A DNA stretch of 22,343 nucleotides from Rhizophagus sp. LPA8_4_AMF (taxonomy: Eukaryota > Glomeromycota > Glomeromycetes > Glomerales > Glomeraceae), in NCBI GenBank assembly GCA_021464525.1, contig JADRCO010001123.1, forward strand, positions 1 through 22,343, given 5' to 3'. The translations under genes and the position numbers were made by a program. Positions within the stretch are counted from its first letter, which is position 1. Each line of letters begins with the position of its first letter. The notes beneath the pieces are model-generated. The model was not told the DNA's origin. It saw nothing but the letters and a program-made list of their open reading frames with translations, and did not search any database. This document shows, piece after piece, positions 1 to 8,102 of this stretch.

Positions 1-3000
1 GTAACCTGGCAACTAATCCGGCTACCATTTTTTTCTGGGTGATGCTAGGGTTGTTTTTTTATCTACGTCATTGCCATGTGACACTCTAAACAATGAGCCT
101 AGTTTCACTAGAGTATCACGTGTTATCTGCAGGACTATTAACTATTGAATGCACTATAGCAAATTGTCGAATGTTTTCTCATCTCTGCTCTTACATTACG
201 AAATTAAAGAACTTCCTTATCAATAACCTCTTCGACTGTGATCATATATGCGATTATAGCGTCCAACCTCTACACTATTAATCCTATAAAAAATTATAAT
301 TACATGGTATTCTTTTCGTGATCAGATAATACGTTCAATAATGATATTGCCAAAATTTTTACTAGTTATTCGTATATAATCATATGTTGATTTATCCATC
401 AGACATGGTATAGTGCATTTCAATTATCCGTCAAATAACTAAATATAATAAAATACTTGTAATACATTAATATGACAAATAATAGTACAGATGCATAAAA
501 TATAAATACCTTGCGGTCAAATAGAATATATTCTTCATTGCATTCGAGAGTATAGTAGTTACATATTCTACATATACGGTATTAGTCTCATTGATTACAA
601 AAAATATTATCGTATCATCATTATATCCCTTGTCTGAATCTTTTTTTATTCATGTGGATCGCTAGTGTAGATTAATAGTTAAATAGCAAGCAGAATATTT
701 TTCGTATTTTTGTTAATAACGTTTGCTAAAGGAACAATATACAGATTATACAATAATAGGACCAGATACTTGGAGAATACCAGTAGCGCATGGAATTTTA
801 TTATAAGGTTGACATTTTAGTATATTCAACGCTTTTGCAGTGTAAATTTCATATCTACTAAATGATGTACTATATTTTAGTGTACGAATTAACACGATAC
901 GAAAAAATAATGCTTGACAGTTGACTACTAATTATGGTAATGATTTTGCTTGGAATTAACGTTACCTGTTATCTGTTAGTAGTTCAGGTATAAAATCTTT
1001 TTGCATCGCTACTTGTTAAAATAAAGTTGACAACCTACTTTTTATCGAAAATTGCAAAGATTTCTCTATAACATATTGTACTTACAGAAGTTTTTCTAAG
1101 TAAACGAGACTAAAGACAGTTCCACTTAAAGTGTTGACTATTGTTTGCGATTACTAAAACTAAAGAGATATTCAGTCCGTAACATTTTTATTTTTTTTCT
1201 ATATAGCACACATCAGTGCAACACACAGTCGTTGCATTTAACGTAGCATGATTTACTTTGTTGGGATCTCGTACAACTTCATTGTGAAAACAAGATAACC
1301 ATAAATGATAAATAAGATATCGTGTTGTGGCACACTGTGTAACGAGAAATAAAACTATTTTCCATAAAGGAACCTATTAAATCATATAATATCGCTAATG
1401 AACCTTATTAGGTAGTTAGTAATTTTTTCATTGCCTGACCTATGATGTAGATCAAAAAGCGAAGGAAATAGGCAGGGTATTTATAAAAAATTATCAGGCA
1501 GATCCACATGAATATTTTTGCGAAAAATTAGCCATTCTAGGAATAAAATTATCGGGAGCATTGGCATAAATTTTACACTCCTTGTACCCCACGATTTGCA
1601 AATATGCACAGCTTATCTAATAAAATATACTGCTTATTTGATATGACCCCTTCTTTTCAGGTGAAAAAATTGCGCTAAAAGTAAGATCCGATGAACATGC
1701 TAAACTGATATGTTGTAAATTTATACTAACAGAATAATGGTATATCTACCGTTTATTATCTAGATTGGCTGATATACCCCTATTGCGAAAAATCGGAATA
1801 ATGATCTGTAAAAATAGTAGATGATAAATCACCCATGCTGGATTACGTACTGCTAATTCCTATAACTTTATTTTAAAAACGGATTAATGTGTGATTAGCC
1901 TATACATGTAATTTGAATGCGCTAACGTCAGTAGAACAATAAAAAATTACCGTTTATCCGAGGATCTAGATTCCAATCGGTTCTATTTCCATTTTTGAAT
2001 TTCTTTTTAACGACGCCCTGTCTTACGATCCACATGAAAATCAGGACGTGTTTTTTAATTAGTATTTCAGAACTGCGTAATGAGCAAGATAGAACATACC
2101 TGAACTTTAGGGAAAGTTCATCAGTATAGCAACATAAAAATATTACTCTTGGCTGGGTTTATTAATAGATCTGTTTAAAAATCAGTCCACTTGATAATGG
2201 CGCAGGTAAACCACATGTCCAATACCAACTGCGGATATGCAAAGCGAGTTACTGCGTAAAAGTATAGAGATGATTATATAAGTCACCCACGTGATTCGAA
2301 AAAAGAAATAATATTTTCATTCTACGAGCTGAAGGTGCTGTACATAATTTTTCTAGGCGGTTACCAAAGAGATAATAGGACTCATCATTGGGGAGGTTTT
2401 TCTTTCATATCTTCCGTCACGATAATAATAACCTCAACGGATGAAATGACTTAGTCAATGAATCGAAGGCTGGTCTAATAGTAACATAAGTCCGTAGCAA
2501 CCCGAATCCGTAGAAAATATTCATATTTAGGATATAAGAATTGTACTTTTTTTTAAAATAATTGTTAAACGGATCATAACACTACCCGTGACAAAATGTT
2601 CACAATCGATTCAGTAATCAAATTATCTAATAATTTTCTTTATATGATCCGAGATAGAATCACTGATTTATTGATGTAAAAAATAAATTACATTATTCGA
2701 TGATACATAGACTTGTTTACAAAGTGACACAGCGTTTCTATACTAATGCTTACAGACCACACGACCAGTGTTTCGTTCATCTAATTAATTCTAATAAGAT
2801 CTGTATGAAAAAATGATTAGTTTGCAAGTCCCGAAATCGTTTTCTTGTAAATGATTGGTCAATCATATCACTGAAAATCTCGTAACCTTTTAAAATCGTT
2901 AATTTAATGAGTCATGATATTAATCATTTCGTACACTGATAAATTATTCATATGTATTTAGAAAATTTAAAAAGGTATATATATCTTATGTCAAACTCTT

Positions 3001-3037
3001 CAAACTATTTCAGAAAAACTAATATATGTTGCCTACA
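1..3037. other. Gene-less stop-dense region
   Basis: I find no gene here. All frames are cut often by stops, and the longest ATG-started frame (93-281) has no recognisable domain. A 49-codon open stretch without ATG at 1423-1569 and a shorter one after 1660 look coding-like but cannot be joined into a gene. The 12-mer GATCCACATGAA occurs at 1501-1512 and 2027-2038 and inverted at 649-660. A TATA-like run, TATATATAT at 2976-2984, lies about 55 bases before the ATG of the next gene and may belong to its promoter. Confidence 0.6.
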
Positions 3038-3420
3038 ATGTTTACTCGTAAAATTGCACAAAGATCTGTCCAAAGAAGGTTCGAAAGTAAGTAGTATAGT
3101 TAAAAATGAAATTTATTATATGCTAATTTTTTACTATGTTAAACCAAAATAAAGGCATCGGCACCGGCACCGGCACCGGCACTGAACCTGTAAAAGACTC
3201 TACTCCGAGCTTTGGCTCAATTATTTCTACTCTTGGTACATTAGGTCTGGCCGGTACGGGCACGTTTGAATTGGTAAAATTCGTCAAGCATGAAGTAAAG
3301 GATGCAGTAAGTCCTATTGAGAAAAATGTGGAGGATGTTAAAATGAAGGTCGAAAATATTGAAGCTAGTGTCAACAAAGTGAGCTATGATAAATTACTTA
3401 ACAATCATTCATTAATATAA
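3038..3420 (+). CDS. Two-exon mitochondrial coiled-coil microprotein (104 aa)
   Basis: No family recognised. Exon 1 (3038-3086) gives MFTRKIAQRSVQRRFES, a basic, acid-poor leader typical of mitochondrial presequences, with R13-R14-F15 fitting the R-3 type cleavage motif. A GT..AG intron (3087-3154) joins in frame, codon split after base 1, to exon 2 (3155-3420). The mature part starts with a Gly-Thr repeat (about 19-26), then a Gly/Thr-rich hydrophobic stretch (about 36-54), then a strong heptad pattern with Val/Ile at 64, 68, 71, 75, 78, 82, 85, 89 and 92. I infer a small mitochondrial protein, perhaps membrane-anchored, that oligomerises by a coiled coil. The start was chosen because only this ATG gives a presequence and a clean splice into exon 2; an unspliced reading from 3136 would lose the presequence. 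Function unknown. Confidence 0.75.
3087..3154 (+). other. 68-nt spliceosomal intron of the microprotein gene
   Basis: The donor is A|GTAAGT, a perfect consensus. A possible branch site GCTAAT lies at 3122-3127 and the acceptor is AAAG at 3151-3154. No other AG lies between the branch site and the acceptor. Removing it fuses the presequence exon to the coiled-coil exon in frame. The acceptor AAG is weaker than CAG or TAG, which is the main doubt. Confidence 0.75.
3155..3184 (+). repeat. In-frame GGCACC hexanucleotide microsatellite
   Basis: Five six-base units (GGCATC-type, three GGCACC, GGCACT-type) begin at the first bases of exon 2 and encode the Gly-Thr repeat of the microprotein. Copy changes would keep the reading frame. 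The repeat is GC-rich against AT-rich surroundings and starts directly at the splice acceptor. Confidence 0.8.
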
Positions 3421-3753
3421 ATACACAATTACTAATGTCAAACATCTTATTCAATCTAGAATTCAGAGACCTTGAGTTACTTGAAAGCCTCTCTCGATAG
3501 AAAATGGTTCTAAAAATGGTTATGATAATTCAATTAATTCAATTCAACAAAGATTTTTTTTCTCGCTGAAATGCTTTTCCTGCACATAGCTTTTTCCATT
3601 ATATTTCATAGCTTTATTAAATTGTATTAAAATTTTTATAACATAAATATAAACCAATAAAAAACTTTATTAATTTGCATATAAGTTATACTGTATATAT
3701 ATAATTTGAAAATGCGTGTGTGACTGTTGATAGTAGTTTATTTTCTCTGGAGT
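3421..3753. other. Intergenic, convergent 3' ends
   Basis: AT-rich spacer between the plus-strand microprotein gene and the minus-strand CRN relic, so both genes end into it. Possible A-rich polyadenylation context is present (for example CAATAAAAAAC near 3655). I see no further gene or repeat. Confidence 0.5.
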
Positions 3754-4125
3754 TCAAAGCTCAGTATCCAAGGCTTCCCCATGGAACGAAACTTCTAGTC
3801 TTAATGTCGCGTATGAAGAATCAAGATAAATATTGGGTCCTCTCTGAAAACATGATGACAAAGAAGATTCTACTCTAAACATATTTTTTTTCGTCGATTG
3901 TTAACTATATGTAACAAAGTCTGGATCGCCCGTTGACCTTACCTTTTTTATTTCCCCAACCCCTCCCCAGCTTTCACATAGCCATATAATATGACCAAGG
4001 ACTCTCTCCGCCTTGTCTTCATATCTTCATCTTAGCACGCAAGGGTTCGATAGCTTGAACGACAGTTTCTCCGTGAAATATCATTTTTCCGCATCTGTCA
4101 TAATTCCACATACTTTATCGATATT
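3754..4125 (-). pseudogene. Decayed C-terminal fragment of a second Crinkler gene
   Basis: Read on the minus strand, about 4125-3943 aligns along its length with the C-terminal part of the CRN gene at 4393-5863: GIMTDAEK then a stop where the family has Trp, YF, a deletion, FKLSNP, a second stop, then ERVLGHIIWL. Two in-frame stops and an internal deletion show decay. The frame then reaches GEIKK at a GTAAGG donor (3942/3941). A 99-nt intron ending TTTTCAG (acceptor AG at 3845-3844) would join it in phase 0 to a coding-like tail of about 30 codons ending at a TGA at 3756-3754. That tail (RGPNIYLDSSYATLRL...) is not in the neighbouring copy. Without splicing, the tail is also an ATG-started 42-codon frame (3754-3882). 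This is a non-functional relic, same orientation as and downstream of its better-preserved sister. Confidence 0.7.
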
Positions 4126-4392
4126 GTATTCATGTTTACTTTGTATTTGTGAGACAGCAACTGTGTAAAGCTTCATCTTTTTTTCGGACAGTAGTTTGAT
4201 CGTGACATTTTGTCACGGTCTTTCATAACTTTAAAATTTTGCCAACATGGATCCAAATAAAAAAATCACGTTCGCGTTCACGTCGATCACTTTTGCCAAG
4301 AAAAAAATTTTATTAATACATGCGAAAAAAAAATAAATACAAATGTTCGGGACGTAGCCCGTGATACATGACGTCTATGCTAATACTCTATC
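4126..4392. other. Spacer between the two CRN copies
   Basis: No gene seen. It holds a short perfect hairpin, CGTGACA-TTT-TGTCACG, at 4201-4217 and A-rich runs near 4260-4340. The hairpin may be a remnant of a mobile element or lie in the 3' region of the upstream CRN gene; I cannot tell. Confidence 0.4.
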
Positions 4393-5863
4393 CTATTTAT
4401 CTGACTTTCCGGTAAGATTACTCGATGACCTATGCTTTTTTATTACCCTTTCTTCACTTTGAGAATCAGAATCCGGCTTCTGTGCCTCCACCAACAACCA
4501 TGCAATATGTCCGAGGACTCTTTCAACATTTTCACCCATATTCTTACTATCATATACAACAGTTACCGGCTTCGAAAGTTTGAACGCTAGCTTGTCCTGA
4601 TCATCGAGTGAACATTCCATAAAATACCATTCTTTTGCGTCAGTGAAAGTCTTACCCACAAACACACTATCTTCTTCCATCTCGCTCGCCTTACGTTTAC
4701 GGTTTGATAAAGCGGACTCGAGTTATACAGCATTCTGTGCAATACCCTTAAAAATATCTTCGTCCTTTACTTCTGTCACGCCAACCGTTTTTGTGGTTCG
4801 GAGTAAATCAATTGCGAAATCAACTGGTCCATGTCCATTGGGTCCTGTGATATTTTTTTCTGGTCGAAGCTCAAACTTCCCTTCATACAAATTCACCCCA
4901 GCAACAAGGTAGGAGCACACGTATTGTGATTTCGATGCTTCGTTCCCACTGATTGGAATGGACTTGAGACGGGCCTCCAGCTCGGTTATAAGATTTCGAA
5001 GTATTACCCGGGAGAATCATTTTCCAAGTCTTTGTACTCGCAAGTGAAAGGCGGGAATACTGACAATGAAGGATCGTCTGATTCGCCAAGTCCGTAAAGC
5101 TGGCACACTTTTGGGAACGACCAATCCGAGAAAGCTTTTGAGGGGGTCTCTATGACAACGATTAACTTGAAATTGTTATTTAATACGAATTGCCGGAGCA
5201 TTTTGCAGAAGTCTTGATCATTCTGAGGCGAATATCTTTCTTTATCTCCACTTATGAATTTTAATACCGCTCCATCTTTTTCAAGAGATGGTGGATTATA
5301 TTCTTTGCGTATATATTCTTTGAGGCCTTCGAGAGTCGCATCTCTGACATCTACGTTCCACTTGAATCCGTTCGTTCGTTTCGGACTCACGATAACGTCG
5401 AACACTGAATTATAATGACGGGTTAGTAAATTCTCACGAAGAGGCATTTCCATTATTTTCTTACGTACCATATTCAGACTTGCTAAATTTCTCCTTCAAC
5501 GAGGCAACTTCCTCTCTTAATTTCAACACCTCGCTCGAAGCGGTGGTGGCCACTGACGGAGAGACTAAGACATGAATATGTTCTTCGGGAGGTGAGTCTG
5601 GAAAGTATTTCGAAATCTTTCTTATTGCTAACAGCTCGTCGCTGTCCTCGAGTGAAAGATTCCGCAACTGATCGTCGTGATCGTCAGAGATTGGCACTTT
5701 CCATAATTTAATGTCCTTGGCGTCAACGTTAGCGAAAGTTTGTGGATTTTTTGCCTTTATAACCTCCTTGAGGTCACCGACAAGACTGCTTCCATCTATG
5801 TGGATAGGAAAAGCGTTCGCTAGTGTATTTCCTTTAACGAGGCAAAAGTAAAGTGATAGACAT
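4393..5863 (-). CDS. Crinkler (CRN)-type effector gene, nuclease-like C-terminus, apparently frameshifted
   Basis: The N-terminus matches the CRN header: MSITL at 5863, then VKGNTLANAF, LKEVIKAK, IKLWKVPI, DELLAIRKISKYF and HIHVLVSPS, a ubiquitin-like fold of about 100 residues. A short charged coiled-coil linker follows (about 105-130). The C-terminal half has FELRPEKN, GHGPVDFAI and VTEVK, the E/D/ExK layout of PD-(D/E)XK nucleases, then AQNAVQLES, RKRKASEMEE (possible nuclear signal) and RVLGHIAWLL. CRNs are host- or rival-targeted nuclear effectors described in oomycetes and fungi including AM fungi; the role here is inferred. One extra T in a T4 run about six codons after the ATG throws the header out of frame. 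A second frame change near 5007 is either one lost base or a 59-nt intron. Expected length is about 450-470 residues. The rest is open and well conserved, so the break is recent or an assembly error. TATATAAA lies at 5880-5873. Confidence 0.8.
4949..5007 (-). other. Possible 59-nt intron or site of a 1-base loss in the CRN gene
   Basis: After DLENDSP the frame meets TAA at 5006-5004. A GTAATA donor (5007) and an AATCAG acceptor (4949) would splice in frame into GNEASKSQY. However, the would-be intron itself has an open frame reading LITELEARLKSIPIS straight into GNEASKSQY, which looks coding. That favours a single missing base at CCCGGG (5012-5007) over a real intron. Only transcript data can decide. 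Confidence 0.45.
5405..5468 (-). other. 64-nt intron in the CRN gene
   Basis: Minus strand: exon 1 ends ...GAATATG, donor GTACGTAAG, branch site TTTACTAACCC, acceptor TTCAG, exon 2 begins TGTTCGAC. Splicing splits a Val codon after its first base and joins the linker to the FDVIVSPKRT segment without a stop. Unspliced, exon 1 stops within three codons (TAA at 5463-5461). Size and signals are typical of AM fungal introns. Confidence 0.85.
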
Positions 5864-5880
5864 GTTTTCGGGTTTATATA

Positions 5881-6058
5881 GTATTTTTTGTGAAATATTA
5901 TTGGTGCAAACTAGCGTGAGTGAGGACAAGAACAAAAAAGAATTTTATTTACGAAAAAAATACTGAGGCAGACTATATGTGAGAAATTATTCTGTTTCAC
6001 AAGAGACCGATCAGCCACATTGCATCATAGGTGCAACGATCACCTAATCACTGCGCCT
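5881..6058. other. Upstream spacer of the CRN gene
   Basis: AT-rich sequence upstream of the CRN ATG. Beyond the TATATAAA motif at the CRN start, no further motif or gene is recognised. Confidence 0.4.
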
Positions 6059-6359
6059 CCCTAACCCTCTTCACACTTGTCACCTGAAAGGCTAGATTGG
6101 ATAAACTTCCCAGTATCACCAACAAAAAATCACTTTCACGTGACTTTTTGGCCGGAATTACGGCATTAAGTGTGGCGCTCATGTGACGAATAAATGTGAC
6201 AAATAAGATTTTACTGACTGAAAAATTGTCTCTTGAATATATAGTAAAAAACGGAAAACTGGAGCGTGTGACACGGGGTGACAAATATTTTACACTGTCA
6301 CGTGAAAGTGATTTTTTGTTGGTGATACTGGGGAAGATGATTGGATAAAAATGTTAGGG
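6059..6359. mobile_element. Foldback/MITE-like element
   Basis: A near-perfect inverted repeat of about 39 bases joins 6106-6144 and 6297-6336 (a single one-base length difference), both containing CACCAACAAAAAATCACTTT or its complement and ending at CACGTGAC/GTCACGTG. Weaker outer termini CCCTAAC (6059-6065) and GTTAGGG (6353-6359) may be the ends, giving about 301 bp. The interior has several GTGAC motifs and no coding capacity. No target-site duplication is evident. Confidence 0.7.
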
Positions 6360-6606
6360 TCCTTAACCTGTACACCGTGTGTAAGATTAATCCTTACACA
6401 TCCCTATCTGATTGGCCACATATGTTTTAGTACAATGTGTAACATTTATCTTAGAAAAATATTTCGCGAAATAAAATATTTTTCATATCACGTAGATATT
6501 GCGTATGGTGCACTTTTGTAACAAATCGTTTTTTCTGATGGTTCTAGGGAATTTAATTATTTGATTATTATCGGTGATTGATTAATTTGATGATCATCTC
6601 ATAAGA
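6360..6606. other. AT-rich spacer between two inverted-repeat elements
   Basis: No gene seen. A short hairpin, TGTGTAAG-7 nt-CTTACACA, sits at 6378-6400, followed by AT-rich sequence. Confidence 0.4.
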
Positions 6607-6895
6607 TTTAGAATCCTTTCTCAAGCACCTCCCTCAATGATACATTAAAAGATTTGATTGGCTAAAAAATTTGAGTGATGACCATTTAAGTCAAAAAAAC
6701 CGAAATCTAGAACCATCTTTTTCTTTCATAGAGTTGCTCTGATTGGCTAAAAAATGCTATATTTCCTAATTTGTAGCATGTTTCCTCGCGTTGATTGCCA
6801 TTTTTATTTATTTTTGCTTCAATTGGTTGTAATTCTTGAGCATTATCTCAATCACTTACCGATCTCATTTGAGGGAAGTGCTTGAACAGCCTAAA
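6607..6895. mobile_element. Small non-autonomous DNA element (MITE-like)
   Basis: Inverted termini: TCAAGCACCTCCCTCAA at 6621-6637 pairs with the complement at 6869-6885 with one mismatch in 17. Outer TTTAG (6607-6611) and CTAAA (6891-6895) extend the symmetry. The 15-mer GATTGGCTAAAAAAT occurs twice inside (6656-6670 and 6741-6755). No coding capacity and no clear target-site duplication. It ends about 115 bases before the hAT relic, but no link to it is shown. Confidence 0.6.
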
Positions 6896-7010
6896 TTAAA
6901 TAATCGATGATAAACAATTATTATATTAACTTATTTTTACGTTAATTACATTAATAATAATAATTAATTTAATTATTAATTTTAAAAAGTAAATCATAAC
7001 GAAGAAAATA

Positions 7011-7621
7011 TGCATTTAGAGACTGAGGACGAACTTGCAGAATGCTTACCATTATCATCTGATGATGATATTAATTCTTAATTTAACCAAAAAAGGAATT
7101 TACAACGCTCTCTTTAAATATTGGAATGTTCCGCCAAATTCTACGTTACTAGCCAGTTTAGATCCTAGATCTAAAACTATGTATGGTTGGTCTTATGATA
7201 TACAGGTATTAGCAAAGCTTTATTATACGGAATATGAAGAATTTAATGATGATGATTCACCTGTACAAATTTACCCGTCATCTCAATCTTTTTCAAGCAG
7301 GATATTTGGTCATCTAATACATTTATCAAATGATAATGAATTAAATCGATATATAGATAATTCTTTCACACTCCAAGCTCCTCTGATACAGATATTTTCA
7401 AATGGTGGATTGATAATAGGGAAAAATTTCCAAATTTGCCAACTTTGTATAAAGTTGCACGTAAATATCTGGGAATTCCAGCTACGTCTGTTCCCAGTGA
7501 ACTACTCTTAAGTGATGCTGGTAACCAAATAACTTCAGAAAGGAATAGATTAAAAGCAGAAACAGTCAATGAAATACTTTTTTTAAAGAGAAATATGGAA
7601 TACATCAATCCATTTAGATAA
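7011..7621 (+). pseudogene. hAT-family transposase, 3' fragment
   Basis: The reading frame from about 7095 gives WNVPPNSTLLASLDPRSK, the W..P....A..LDPR.K signature before the hAT dimerisation domain. It leaves frame near 7380-7384, where one base appears lost. The next frame then gives [52 protein letters not shown] and [14 protein letters not shown] up to a TAA at 7619-7621. This is the C-terminal hATC domain (WW, FP.L, IPATS..SE, AG..IT..RN.L), with the usual SERLFS eroded. An ATG-started stretch at 7011-7082 may be older coding sequence out of register. The catalytic DDE core and zinc finger are absent, so this is a dead transposase. Confidence 0.85.
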
Positions 7622-8062
7622 TGTAATAATTTCTTAAAATAAAATAATTATCATTTACCAGCTATAAATGTTTTTTATTATCATGTTAATAGGTTTATTA
7701 TTTACATATTAAAATATAAAAAAAGTAAAATATTTTTTAACGATCCAATTGATCGGATTATTAGTTCTAGTCGATTAATTAGCCGACTAATCAAAATTTG
7801 ACCGGAGTTAATACATTACGCAAATTTTATATCTTTAATTCCAGCAAGAATTAAGCACCAGTTTATACTGTAGTTAATAAATATTTTTAACACTTGAAGT
7901 GTAAAACATTAATTATATAAATAGCTATTTTTTTTTTTGTTAACAAATTTACCATAATGGTATATTTGTAAATGACCATAATCTACGTCTGCATTTTTAC
8001 CGAATAAATTAACCGGTTAATAGATGACTTTACTGATTAACCTTAACCGGTTCCAAGCTCAA
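7622..8062 (+). mobile_element. 3' terminal region of the hAT element
   Basis: About 440 bases after the transposase stop. It contains the palindrome TTAACCGGTTAA at 8009-8020 and TTAACCGGTT at 8043-8052, followed by CCAAGCTC. AACCGGTTAA-type subterminal repeats are a known feature of Ac-like hAT ends. The outer end is probably near 8053-8062. A matching left end was not found upstream, so the element is truncated on its 5' side. Imperfect inverted runs around 7748-7800 (GATTATTAG..CTAATCA) may be further subterminal sites. Confidence 0.5.
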
Positions 8063-8102
8063 ATTCTATATTTTATAAATTATTTTTTTTATAATTACTA
8101 AA

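Noticed and set aside
93-281. 62-codon plus-strand frame
   Set aside because: No domain, no splice partner and no promoter feature; a frame of this length is expected by chance.
1423-1569. Coding-like 49-codon open stretch without ATG
   Set aside because: Flanked by stops, no family recognised, and no splice sites that would join it to the next coding-like stretch near 1660.
2952-3152. 66-codon frame overlapping the microprotein leader
   Set aside because: Runs through the supported intron in a different frame from the presequence; a shadow of the real gene.
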